Of a stretch of 64,000 bases of DNA, positions 21,393 through 32,146 are shown piece after piece. A program made the position numbers and the translations under genes. Every line of letters begins with the position of its first letter. Positions within the stretch are counted from its first letter, which is position 1. Source of the stretch: Prunus persica (lineage: Eukaryota > Streptophyta > Magnoliopsida > Rosales > Rosaceae); the NCBI RefSeq assembly GCF_000346465.2, contig NC_034012.1, positions 831,134 to 895,133 of the forward strand, written 5' to 3'. The notes under the pieces were generated by a model that did no database searches, was not told the origin of the DNA, and worked only from the letters and a program-made list of their open reading frames with translations.

Positions 21393-22716
21393 GCTTTTCC
21401 TTGTTACAGTCTTCCAATTCTTGAGAGGAACTAACTGTTTGCGCTTTTCAGTTTATAGTTTTGAGTGAAATATCTCTGAGGCATTTAACTGTAGCTCAAG
21501 ACTGTCAAGCAGAGATTTTGTTTGCATTGTATGGGTCCCTCCATGGCTGTGCCGGAGCGGAGTGCCCAATTATCAGGGGAGAGTATCTTTTGGACTTCGC
21601 ATATATTCTCCTTTTACGGTTTTACCAATCACAAGCTGGCAGACCATTCCTTCCTTTCAGGAACGGGTTCCGAATATAAAGTTGACATAGTAAAGTTGAC
21701 ATCGACATATGGGTTTGAAGATTTTCAGGTGGAAAATTGAAAGTCAATTTAATCCGATCAAAATTGGAAACGCTCAAACCCTCATGGCGTCAAACCAAGC
21801 CTAAAAATGTTTTTTTATTTTCAATTTTTTTTAAAAAATACAATAACAATCTAAATTATTCTAAATTAATCTAATTTACGGAAAATGAGACTTAAACTTT
21901 ACTGCAATGGGGCGAGCTCACCACCCTTAAAAATTTGCTTAACTCACATATTCAAGCCTAAACCTGCTTTACCTTACACAATTTGGTTTACTATTTTATT
22001 ACATTTTGTTTTGTTATATTATGTGTGATTTGTGTGTAATATACAATGCTAGAAAACAAAAATTATTACTGCTTTAAGTTACTCATCAACTTCATTTATT
22101 TCTGACAATGAAAAGATGTTAACATGGTATTTGGTGACTTGTATTTTTGTGAAATAATTGTGATATTATAATGATATAAGATGATCCTTACAAATTGAGT
22201 CTTGAAAATGATATATATTTTTTTAAAGAGCAACTCCTTTCAACATATTTTAAAGCACTAATAGAAGCAACCCCACTATTGATTCAAGTGACAAGGATCG
22301 GAATGATACAAGTGTACCAAAAAAGAAAGACCAAACATTTAGAAAATTATAATATAATGTTGAGGTTTGAAAACTAGTAGTTGGAAAAAAAAAATACTCA
22401 GTCCATCTTTAAAACCCAGTGAAGAGACCACTTCAATCAAATAGGAGGTCACAAAACTTGCAAGTTGCTAGCAGCTTATTAAATTGTTGACAAGGTGAAG
22501 TACCACGTAGGGCACCGCTCTTGCATGTTTGCATGAGAGAGAGAGTGTGTGTGAAGCCTTAGTGGACCAAATCTTGAACAGAGAAAATTTAAAATAAGGG
22601 AATGGGTCAGGCTGCAGGTCAGCCAATGGGCTGAGTCTACTTTGCCCGTTCAAGCCGGTCAACATTTTCCAAATCTGACCTCTTCCGTTCATTCAGTTTC
22701 AGCTGTCCTTCCCCGC
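21393..22716. other. Intergenic region, divergent promoters of PMP22 and At4g22030-like copy 2
   Basis: No gene seen. The left part carries PMP22 5' sequence; open frames at 21.46-21.74 kb are short and unrecognised. The middle is AT-rich. Confidence 0.55.
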
Positions 22717-22725
22717 TATAAATAA
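22717..22725 (+). promoter_or_regulatory. TATA box of At4g22030-like copy 2
   Basis: CTATAAATA at canonical form (TATAAATAA), 164 bases before the start codon; the leader in between is rich in CT and has an ACA/GCA-repeat run (CAACAACAACAACAGCAACA at about 22774-22796), typical of plant 5'UTRs. Confidence 0.7.
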
Positions 22726-22888
22726 CACCAAATTGGACCTTCTATTTTCATCTCGAACTCTTCTCTCCTCCTACAACAACAACAACAACAGCAACAAAGG
22801 CACCAAAGAGAAAAACTCAGATCCCCTCTGATTTCAATACTCTAATTACTTCACAACCAAAGAGATCCAAGAAAACCCAACAAGTTAA

Positions 22889-24166
22889 ATGGCTTCCTTG
22901 CAAACTTCAACTCTCATTTTCTCTTCTTCTTTTTCTTCTTCATCCTGTTCTTCTTCAAGGAGATCAAATATCAATGCTGCTATCCATGTCCCCAAGCTCC
23001 CAAGAGTCCGCTTCGCAGTCCCAAAAACAGCAACAAAGCTAGTTCTTGAGGGGCTTCAATTGAGGGAACCAAAACATATCCTTGATAATGATTCATACAA
23101 TAACCATTCTGCCACTCCAGCAACTCCTACAGCTGCTACAACTCAGCTCTATGCAATCTTAGAAGCCGTAGCAGACAGAGTTGAGATGCACAACAACATT
23201 CGTGAGCAGCGCGACAACTGGAACACGCTTCTTCTCAACTCCATCAACATGATCACTCTCTCAGCTTCACTCATGGCTGGAATTGCAGGCACTGCAGCCG
23301 GTGCTGGAGTGTCGGTTTTGGCCTTGAACATCTCCTCCACTCTTTTGTTCTCTGCAGCCTCCGGAATGCTTCTTGTGATGAACAAGATCCAGCCTTCGCA
23401 GCTCGCTGAGGAACAGCGCAATGCCACAAGATTGTTCAAGCAGCTCCAGAGCCAAATCCAAACCATGCTTGCTCTTCATGATCCTACTGAACAAGATGTG
23501 AAGGACACTATGGAGAAGGTCTTGGCACTTGACAAAGCTTACCCACTTCCTTTGCTTGGAGCCATGCTTGAAAAGTTCCCTAAAAAATTTGAGCCAGCTG
23601 TTTGGTGGCCTAAAAATATTCAATCTCAAAAGCCAAGCAAACCCAACTCCCAGATCGGAAAGATTAATGGGTGGAGTGCTGAGCTTGAAGAGGAAATGAG
23701 GGAAATTATTGAAGTGGTGAAGACGAAAGACATAGAAGACTATGAGAGACTGGGGAGCTTGGTGTTGAAGATCAACAAGATTTTGGCAATCTCAGGCCCT
23801 TTGCTAACTGGGGTTGCAGCCATTGGCTCTGCTTTTGTGGGCCATGGGTCAGCTAGTGCCATAGTGGCAGTGGCTGCAGGGTCATTGGCTAGCGCAGTTA
23901 ATGCTTTTCAGCATGGTGGGCAAATTGGGATGGTGTTTGAGATGTATAGGAACTGCGCTGGCTTCTTCAACAAATTGGAGGATACAATTCAAGCCACACT
24001 TGAAGAACAAGATTTGGAGAAAAGAGAAAATGGGGAGTTGTTTGAAATGAAGGTTGCTATGCAATTGGGAAGAAGCTCGGATCAGCTTAGAGAACTTGCA
24101 TCAAAATCAGCTTCATCTCGTCTCGAGGGAACATCCATAGATGAATTTGGTTGCAAGCTTTTCTAA
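22889..24166 (+). CDS. Probable F-box protein At4g22030-like, copy 2
   Basis: Intronless, 425 residues, paralogue of the gene at 16252. The N-terminal 25 residues are a Ser-rich run typical of a chloroplast transit peptide. It shares QLYAILEAVADRVEMHNNIR, QRDNWNTLLL, LLVMNKIQPSQLAEEQR, EKVLALDKAYPLPLLGAML, FEPAVWWPK, and ends in GCKLF. Hydrophobic Ala/Gly-rich segments lie near residues 128-165 and 308-345. No recognisable F-box is present despite the family name, so a membrane or plastid role is as likely. A TATA box and leader precede it. Reading frame intact. The two copies point away from PMP22 on both sides, an arrangement suggesting an inverted or dispersed duplication. Confidence 0.87.
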   Translation: MASLQTSTLIFSSSFSSSSCSSSRRSNINAAIHVPKLPRVRFAVPKTATKLVLEGLQLREPKHILDNDSYNNHSATPATPTAATTQLYAILEAVADRVEMHNNIREQRDNWNTLLLNSINMITLSASLMAGIAGTAAGAGVSVLALNISSTLLFSAASGMLLVMNKIQPSQLAEEQRNATRLFKQLQSQIQTMLALHDPTEQDVKDTMEKVLALDKAYPLPLLGAMLEKFPKKFEPAVWWPKNIQSQKPSKPNSQIGKINGWSAELEEEMREIIEVVKTKDIEDYERLGSLVLKINKILAISGPLLTGVAAIGSAFVGHGSASAIVAVAAGSLASAVNAFQHGGQIGMVFEMYRNCAGFFNKLEDTIQATLEEQDLEKRENGELFEMKVAMQLGRSSDQLRELASKSASSRLEGTSIDEFGCKLF

Positions 24167-25016
24167 GTAGTTCATCAAATGTTGTACAAACAGAAATAGG
24201 AAAATTCCTCTGATTCTTTGGTTCTTTTTAGAATGTAACAATAGATTCTTCGTACAAAAATGTAACATAGAAGAACTAATGTTAACACAAATTTTTCACA
24301 CTACAATATTCGCAGAAGAATGTGTTTGATTTTTTTGTTTCTGCATCATTTGCTGTCATGCATGACATAGAAACATTTAGTCTTTTGTTTTTTTATCTAT
24401 CTAATTAAGCTTTGTTAAGTGTTTAAACAACCGGTTCTGAGAGTCATTGACTTTTTAAACATAATTTATGTCCTTAGTTTAAGGGGAGGGAGTTGTGAAT
24501 TTAGTAGTTGAACAAAATAAAGTTGTCTATAGCATTTTGGAATATTTTTATCATCAAAACAAGAAGAAACTGGTCTGGATTGGATGGCTTAGATTCACCG
24601 GAAATGTTGACTCTGAGACAATGTCTTACCATTGCATGGTTGGACTTGGCCCTGGAGTTGGGAGTCGCTCATAATGGGGTAAGGGGACATTGCGGTCAAT
24701 CTAATTCTCCCTAATAAATGCGTTCAGTCTTTTTCTAGGTTGTAATTTACGTCAGACTGATCTGTCCCGTCGATTATTATAACATGGTCAATCACATGTT
24801 GGTTTAAGCCATGAAACTGTAAATATCAACAGTAAAGATCATCCAAGTTGGTAAGAGGTGGAACATAAACAACACAAGACTAAAGATAAATCCCATTCCA
24901 TTCCAGATTCAGAGCAAGTGAAGAATGGAAATTAGCATCGACAGAAACAGTCAAGTTTATCAAGAAATCAAAAGGGAAACATTAGAAAATCCCAGTGATG
25001 AAATACAGCACTTGGA
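24167..25016. other. Intergenic region, convergent gene ends
   Basis: 3'UTR of the At4g22030-like copy on the left and of the T-protein gene on the right; AT-rich in between. No gene seen. Confidence 0.6.
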
Positions 25017-26907
25017 TTATGATGGCTTGTAGTATTTTGTAGGTACGAATGGCATTTTTGTGACCGTTCCATCGTAGGCCTTTCCTCGGACAATAATCTT
25101 AACTTTGGTGCCAGCCTTGTGTGATCCAGATTTCACGTACCCCATGGCTATATTTTTCTTCAGGCAGGGGCTAAATCCTCCACTTGTGACTTCCCCAATG
25201 GTTTCACCTTTTTCATTTTGAATCTCGCTGTGGCTTCTAGCGGGTGGGCCTGAAGAGATGAAACCGGCACGCCGGATTGAAGGACCTTCCTCAAGTTGTT
25301 TGAGTATCACCTCAGCACCAAGAAAGCCACCTTCCGCTCTTCTCCTCTTCCCTATAGCCCATGTGAGTCCAGCCTCCACAGGTGTTACGTGTTGCTCCAT
25401 ATCATTGCCATACAAACACAACCCAGCTTCTAGCCGGAGACTATCACGAGCACCCAATCCTGTCAGCCTCACCTTCCCCTCAGATTTTTCCAAGATTGCT
25501 TTGGCAAGATCCACTGCATGTTCAGAAGGAACTGAAATTTCAAATCCATCTTCACCAGTGTACCTACAATGCTCAGTGAAAAGCACAATCAAATGTCATT
25601 CATCGCTCACTCCAATAAAATAGGAGAAATGCCAAGTTGATGAAAACGGAAATAATAACAAATTTGTAAACTAAACAGATATGAAAGTTTGCAGTCTGAG
25701 GCCTGGATGCTTTGTTCAGATATCACCAAAGAAAAGCATAGAACAGAGTTAAATTATTTCACTCATCATCTTCAATCATTTTCTTAGTAATCGCATTCAC
25801 ATCACATGAATGCATATGGAAGAACATACCCAGTCCTTGTGAGAAAGCAGTGCGCCCCATTGATATCCAAAATTCGGAACTCTCCAAAATACAACTTGCT
25901 CAAATCCTCTTTCGTCAAGTGTTGGAGAGTTGGAGCCGCAAGAGGTCCCTGCACAGAATAATTAATTTCCTCATTATACATTTTACTCTACGAGATATTA
26001 ATCAGCTATTGGAGCAAAATCAAACCATAAGAGATATTAATCAGCTATTTAAGCAAAATAAAACCATGCCCAATTGTCAGCCTGCTTCACTATTGTAAGC
26101 GCAACAGTTTTAACTGGTGAATTATTGGCCAAATCAGTCTAAGTTTCAATTGAGTTCAACAGTTCCAATTACCGTACTTAAACTTTAACTTCTTTGAAAT
26201 TGGTCTTTGATGTAAGAGAAAAGAAGCAGCAGTTGAATCAGACGAGTTTCAAATATGCAAAACTTGCAATCAAACAATCAGTTCTAGCAAAACGGAATAT
26301 TTAGATTTAGTAGAAAGATAATAAGAATCAAAGGAAAAGGATTGACCTGGAGAGCTAGAAGAGATCTCTCATCATGGATGTGCCATGAGACATCACCCCC
26401 TTTAGCCTTGAATGCCTTCATATGCTCTTCAATGTGAGCAAGATCTTTATCCCTACATCCAGCATTCACCACCAGGTATATATGGTCGTCGGTAACCTTG
26501 GTAATCACAGAGTCATCGATTGACCCTCCCTTCTCATTTGTAAAGACAGTGAGGGTCCCTGTTCCAGGCGCAAGTCCAGCAACATCAGCAATGACAAGCT
26601 TTTCAAGGAATGGAATGGAGTCCTTCCCCTTTAGGCTTAGCCCACACATATGGGAGACATCAAACAGGCTACCATTCTGCCTACAGTTTAGAGTGGAGTC
26701 CATGATTGAGTCCTTATACTGAATAGGCATGCCCCATCCAGCGAATGGCACCATCTTTCCACCATTAGCAACATGGAAGTCATAGAGAACTGTCTTTTTG
26801 AGCTCAGCTTCCGAGGCAAAGTATCGGCGAGCTACAGCCTTCTTATCACCCTGAGCAACGCGTCGGGTGATTGACTGGCCAAGTTGCCACAAACCCGCTC
26901 CTCTCAT
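25017..26907 (-). CDS. GDCST: Aminomethyltransferase, T-protein of glycine cleavage system (frameshift in exon 2)
   Basis: Mitochondrial T-protein, which transfers the methylene group from the H-protein lipoyl arm to tetrahydrofolate, releasing ammonia in photorespiration. Exons: 26347-26907, 25830-25950, 25017-25563. Exon 1 has a basic transit peptide ([20 protein letters not shown]), then [19 protein letters not shown] and SLFDVSHM. Exon 3 has [32 protein letters not shown] and the end VPTKYYKPS. Exon 2 gives [10 protein letters not shown], then an extra two bases: the sequence CAACACACTTGACG replaces the expected CAACACTTGACG, producing LQHT and a stop, although [20 protein letters not shown] continues two bases off. 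Without the two bases the protein would be 408 residues, normal for the family. This is either a null allele or a sequencing error in an AC repeat. Confidence 0.92.
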
Positions 26908-27584
26908 CTTAACAGAAATATCTGATATACATAATCATAGTGACTTTTAGGCCCATGTTACAAAATACAGATAGGTCTCAAACAACAGAAATGATATACT
27001 TCTATATCTTGTCCTATCACTAAGAGCTTTTCGAAATGGGGAACTAAACATTCAAGCTACATCCTCAAATCTCTCCAAGAACAATAATCAACCATAAAAA
27101 ATGTTGCATCCCACTTCATACAGACTGGTTTATAGAGTTGCATTGAGACACTACCATTATCATCAAAATGAGATACAGATATATAGACTCTAAAGTCATC
27201 CAATGGTAAAAAAACAAAGTTGAGATGATCAAGCAGGTCTCTTTACAAACCACTGCTAAAAACCCCTATTAAACTATACATTTGAGAATCCACCGAGTCA
27301 AGTTAACAAATTTTAGACCACTGAAATATGCTACTGAATCAATCAGATTCGATTATAAGAACAATCATGTTTTAACGCATTCCAATAAATCAGAGCATTA
27401 TCACCATGTGGATCTCAATCATTCAGAACCATCAAAGAGTAAGCAAGCCAACCACACAGATCTCCTAATCTTACATCATTTAATCTGAAAAGGAAAACGA
27501 AAATACAAAAAGAAAAAGAGATGCTCAGGAAAACAAACCCAATGAAATGCAATTGCACATACGAGAGAGAACGAGAAAACTTAC

Positions 27585-27660
27585 ATACTGAGACGTGGGT
27601 TGTCGTCTCTGGTATCTGTTGTTCTTCAAATACAGGCAAATCTGAGAGCCCAAATGAGCA
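27585..27660 (-). other. Likely 5'UTR exon of the T-protein gene
   Basis: On the minus strand a strong donor CAGTAT|GTAAGTTT ends at 27585, and an acceptor-like TTAAG directly precedes the T-protein ATG, suggesting a 5'UTR intron of about 675 bases. The transcription start is not defined; the right limit is a guess. Confidence 0.4.
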
Positions 27661-28353
27661 TCTCCAAACTCAGAAAAACAGATTTAAAAAAGATGGGATT
27701 TTTATATATGTGAGTGTAAGTATGAGATACAGAGACAGATATGTTAATAAAATTTTAAGAAAAGAAAAAAAGGTTGGTGGGTATATAGTGGGTGGAGGAG
27801 GGTTTTCCCTTCCTAATCGAGTTCGAGACAACCAAAACACCCCAATCGTTAGCGAGTGGTGATACCACTACCTGACAAAACACCCCAATCTTCTATTCTT
27901 CGATGAAATGCTATCACTCTCTCATTTCTCACTCCTCTTAGAAATCTTTTAGCTTTACCCAAAAATAAAAGAAATAATATTTGGAAAAAAGTTTCAGTCT
28001 TTCGCACAGTCTCAGTCACACCCAGATTCCTTTCTCGTGCATTTGATGTATCAACGGCTGTGATGGCAGAGTCAGGCACGACAGTATCTATGCCGCTCAT
28101 CTCGTCCGAGGTTGACTAAAACTGTAGTAAAAGCGGGACCCACCAAGAAGTTGTTTTGTTGGCCCTTGAATTGAGTACATAGGTATCCATATTGTGGAAC
28201 TGAGGACAGGTGATCGCTTAACGACCGAAGTTGGTGAGGGCAGGGGACATTCTGGACACCAATGGCAAGAGAGTAGTAGTTGAGATGGGGATACGTTTTT
28301 GCTTAACTTTGGGATGAAAGAATAAGCACATCCCAATGTTTTTGGATATCAAA

Positions 28354-28501
28354 TAGAGATTTTCTATTCAAACCCCACACTTCTCTTTGTTTATTTTAAT
28401 ATTTAAATTATTAAGCTGTAAGTTTTATTATTGTGTAAAAAGATAAAAAAGGTCATTCAACTTAATAATTAACCTATTACATCTATATATATACCTCACC
28501 A

Positions 28502-28543
<42 letters not shown>

Positions 28544-28862
28544 AATATCCAAGTGTTAGAATTCCAGTTACAGTTCTTAGAGATAGGTAAAACTGTTCTC
28601 GTTCTGTAGAAAGTATTAAATTTCGGATTTGGTGTTTCATTTGTTTGTGTTTTTTTTTTTAGTTGGGAACAAAGAAAATTGATGGGTTTAAATGGAAAAT
28701 CTCTTTTAGTTCTTATTTTTTCAGTTTGGGATGTATTTAAGGGTAGTTTGGAAAGATAGTGGGATTTTCTTAGAAATTGTGAAAATTTAAATTAAAAGTT
28801 GGGGTAAACTTAGAATATAAGGTGAACTAAGAGAAGTGTGAAGTTTAAATAGAAAATCTCTA
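28354..28862. mobile_element. MITE-like element, about 509 bp
   Basis: The ends are imperfect terminal inverted repeats of about 38 bases. The left starts TAGAGATTTTCTATTCAAAC and the reverse complement of the right starts TAGAGATTTTCTATTTAAAC; both continue with CACACTTCTCTT. The element is flanked by TCAAA on both sides (28349-28353 and 28863-28867). No coding capacity. A related sequence (GGTTTAAATGGAAAATCTCT) recurs inside at about 28685. Superfamily is unclear: the 5-bp flank does not clearly match hAT, Mutator or PIF/Harbinger. Confidence 0.75.
28502..28540. repeat. (CT)n microsatellite
   Basis: Nearly pure CT repeat, one interruption, inside the MITE. Confidence 0.9.
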
Positions 28863-29435
28863 TCAAATATATGTTGGTGTTTCTTTCTTTCTTTCATTTT
28901 ATTTTTCTGAATATTAGATCTCATTTTGAATCTTTGAACATGGTCCTGGATTGTGGTTAGCCCACTACTGCAGTTCAGTCCAAAAAAGCCCGGTGCAATA
29001 TTAGTCTCCTCTTGTATCCAATCCAACGTTGGGCTCATAGAGTCCAATGGACTATGTTCTCATCAATTTCTCACACAAGCGATACTGAAGAGCGGAAATT
29101 CGTAAACAGAACTTCCAATGCATAGGCAATAACTCTTAATCATTTGAGCTACAAACTTCTTACTGCATCACCATCCATTTCTACTTAAGAATCAATATCA
29201 AATCAGTATTGTCACTAATAATAATAAGAACAGAGAGGGAGAATAAATCAAAAGAGAACATTTAAATTGGGTAGCTTTTAATTATTTCATAGATCTAGTA
29301 GTACATCGACCACATGATAGTACAAAGTAACTATATAGTTAGCTAGCTAGCTACTATATATATTAATACATGGGTTGCAGCCACAAGTTGAGAACCGGTG
29401 GAAGAATTAGTGCATACATTACATATATAGAACAC

Positions 29436-29849
29436 TCAAGGCGATCCACCACCAGCTCCTTGCCCTTCAACTGCAGACCCAGCCCCAGCTCCGGCTGCGG
29501 CATCAGATCCAGATCCAGCTCCAGCTCCAGCTCCAGTGCTAGTGCCAGATTCAGAACCGGAACTAGAACCAGAACTGGAACCCGACCCACTTTGACTCCC
29601 AAACCCACCGACATTACCACCATAGCCTACTCCACTTCCGAAGTCACCACCAAAACCTATGCCTTTACCTAATCCATATCCATAACCTGGAAACTTGTGA
29701 TGGAAAAATGCATATGTCTTGGCCTCCTTAAATGCATCACCACCCTTTTTGCTCACATCCTCATTAACCATCCTGGCATATGTAGTGCCACTGATGAATA
29801 CAAGCGCACCAACAAGCACAAACACCAAAACCTTAGTAGAGCTAGCCAT
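29436..29849 (-). CDS. Secreted glycine-rich protein
   Basis: Single exon, 137 residues. The N-terminus MASSTKVLVFVLVGALVFIS with TTYARM is a clear signal peptide. The mature part has a short charged segment (VNEDVSKKGGDAFKEAKTYA) and a KFPGYGYGLGKGIG block, then Gly/Ser and Gly/Ala low-complexity repeats (GSGSSSGSSSGSESG, GAGAGAGSGSDAAAGAGAGS) to the end. This is the pattern of plant cell-wall or apoplastic glycine-rich proteins. The repeat DNA is a degenerate GGAGCT-type hexamer array, so length may vary between alleles. On the minus strand a TATATATT lies about 110 bases upstream. Specific function is unknown. Confidence 0.82.
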   Translation of the reverse strand: MASSTKVLVFVLVGALVFISGTTYARMVNEDVSKKGGDAFKEAKTYAFFHHKFPGYGYGLGKGIGFGGDFGSGVGYGGNVGGFGSQSGSGSSSGSSSGSESGTSTGAGAGAGSGSDAAAGAGAGSAVEGQGAGGGSP

Positions 29850-30519
29850 CAGGAATCTATATATAAATAGATATTCTTCTTCTTATGTGAGAGAATATTT
29901 AAGCCAAAGATTTGTGATATTCGATTTGGGACATTTGGATCTTCGGGACAAACGCTCCAATATATAGATGAAAGAACAAGAGTAGAGAAGATGGTAGGTT
30001 GAAATTAGGGAAGATGTATATATCCCACTTCATGTACATGAGTAACCTATATTTTTAGTTTTATCACGAAACATAAACATTCCCTTAATTGCTTTGTTTT
30101 TGCATGAAGTCAACTCATCTCTAACTGGCTTGGTTGAGAGAGAAGAGAGAACTACTTTCTAAAGTCAAATCACACACATTTTCATCACAAGAGAAAATTT
30201 AAAATATATTCCTTACATATATATATATATATATATCACACACACGTTGCTCGAAAGTCAGATAAAAAATCACATGACATTTCTGTGACCAAGTTAATTT
30301 GATAACGGTATTTTATATGTCACGCTATTTATATAATTTTTTTTTGTCATTTGTATTTTGGAGATCTTTATTCATTAATTGTTATTGAATGTTCGCGTAG
30401 CAAGTAGTTCATATGTAGATAACTAGATATTGGAGGAGAATATTGCAAATTAAAAAAGAGGGCACTTTTTTATGAAGTTTCCACATTCTCTCTATCGATT
30501 ATGTGCATGAATATATAGT
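29850..30519. other. Intergenic region
   Basis: Promoter of the glycine-rich protein gene on the left, 3'UTR of the transcription factor on the right, and an AT microsatellite at 30217-30236. No gene seen. Confidence 0.6.
30217..30236. repeat. (AT)n microsatellite
   Basis: Ten AT units. Confidence 0.85.
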
Positions 30520-30853
30520 CTAAGTACCGAGAGTAAGCTCAAGAGAGACATCATTCATATCTGAATTCCCAGCAGCTTTGCTGAGCCTCAACAGCTCATG
30601 AGAAGCTTTCGGTGACGAGTTGAGTGATAGAGACATTCTTGCATCATTATTAGAAACTACTCTCATGCTACTTTCACTTTCTTCACATAATAATAAATCT
30701 TCAAATTCTTTATGATTGCTCTTGCAACCTGCACTCACTAGCGACACAGCTTTTCCTTGATCATTGCTCTCCTGAAAAGTAATACATAATTATATATGGA
30801 ATATTTGAACTAATATATAAAATAGCTGTTTGAGCCCAGAGAGACATAGCAGC

Positions 30854-30899
<46 letters not shown>

Positions 30900-32105
30900 T
30901 ACTTTTGCATCAGTGCATCTTTTGAGTAGATCCTTGAATATGATGAAGGAATTTGGATTCTGCTCCCTCGTCACTTTTTTCTCAATCCACATTGCTTGCT
31001 TCTTCTCATCTTTCCTGTAAAAATTAAGACCACATAAGTATAATTAAGGGAAATTATAGAGGGAGATAAAATAATTAATTATAATTAATTCAGAAATGAA
31101 CCATTTTGGCAGTGGGCTGGTAGTGTTGAGATCAAGCTGTTCAATGTAACAAGTTTGATTGCCTTGGCAGGGTCCATAGTTGTACATGTTTTGCATCCCA
31201 TCGTTGTTTTGGAAATAACGAGGTTGATTGCTATTGATTGGTTTCAATAATAAGTTTGAGTTGTTTGGGTGCTCCAAGGCCTGGAACATACCATTCTTCT
31301 TTGCTGCCATAGCCGCTGCTGCAACAAAATATTATGTTCAATTCAATTATTATTAGCTAGAGCTTTATAAAGAATTACACAATCTCCTTCCTTAGCTTCT
31401 TTCAAAAGATGAAAAATTACAGAAGCATGGACCAAAAGTTTTCTTTAAAATTAGTCAAAGGGGGCATGCATGAGTTCATGAATAGAATATGTTCTGTCCA
31501 TCATGTGTACCTTGGATGCCTTGTTCATGCTTCATGCTCCTGTACATCTGTCCGTCACAAACCTCAACGTGAGAAAGAATGAACAAAAATAAAAATAATT
31601 ACAAAGCAAAAAATCGCAGAAGGCAAAAACAAAAAAGGGGATTTTAATTAATTAATCATCAGATTAATTACCTGAAGATGGCTTTTAACGTGAGATATGG
31701 TAAGGCCTTTCACATTCATGATCTGTAAAACCATCTTTGGAGTAGCTCCTGTAATTTTAATTAAGAACAATAAATCATATATTAATTATTATGTGAATGA
31801 TGTATATATTATTTCACTAAGAGAGATGGAATTTAATTACTTTGTTCGCCCCCAAGCCTTTTGACTGCATGCACAAAACAGTGGTGAAGATCAGGTGTCC
31901 AACGAAGGCGAGGCATTTTGGAGCGAACATAAGGTCTCACCGGAGTTGACGACCACGACGGCGATTTCTGCAGGCCGCTTCTCTGATGATGATCAGCGGC
32001 AGCTAGCAAATGATGGTACAATACCAACCTCTGTCCAGCTTGATGATCGTCATCATCGCCATTGTCAACAGAGGAAGATGGAGACCCCTTGAGAGAGCTC
32101 TTCAT
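30520..32105 (-). CDS. GARP/MYB-like (SHAQKYF-type) transcription factor with EAR motifs
   Basis: Six exons on the minus strand, phases consistent: 31841-32105, 31672-31748, 31511-31547, 31102-31318, 30903-31014, 30520-30771, giving 319 residues. The start is the Met of MKSSLKGSPSSS; an upstream in-frame Met lies in a GA-repeat leader and is less likely. The DNA-binding GARP domain reads MPRLRWTPDLHHCFVHAVKR, then LGGEQRATPKMVLQIMNVKG, then LTISHVKSHLQMYRS, interrupted by the usual intron positions. It belongs with the KANADI-related At1g14600/At2g38300 group rather than true KANADI. The tail has an LDLNTTSPLP element and two LxLxL EAR repression motifs, RMSLSLNSS and the C-terminal DVSLELTLGT, so it is probably a repressor. 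A GA microsatellite sits in intron 5. Confidence 0.88.
30857..30896. repeat. (GA)n microsatellite in intron 5
   Basis: About twenty GA units directly after the splice donor of exon 5 of the GARP gene (minus strand), so length changes could influence splicing. Confidence 0.9.
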
Positions 32106-32119
32106 TGCCTGACTTGTTT

Positions 32120-32146
32120 GAGAGAGAGAGAGAGAGAGAGAGAGAG
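32120..32146. repeat. (GA)n microsatellite in GARP gene leader
   Basis: Thirteen GA units on the plus strand, that is a CT tract in the 5' leader of the transcription factor. Confidence 0.9.

Larger units (their letters stand above)
27661..29435. other. Intergenic region with a MITE
   Basis: No gene seen. ACAAAACACCCCAATC occurs at about 27834 and 27876 as a short direct repeat. The MITE with an internal CT microsatellite fills 28354-28862. The last 140 bases are 3'UTR of the glycine-rich protein gene. Confidence 0.55.

Noticed and set aside
22889..24166. F-box domain in the At4g22030-like proteins
   Set aside because: No F-box consensus could be seen near either N-terminus; only the family annotation name carries it.
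29363..29623. Alternative open frames across the glycine-rich protein (both strands)
   Set aside because: Shadows of the GGAGCT-type repeat; only the frame with the signal peptide is plausible.
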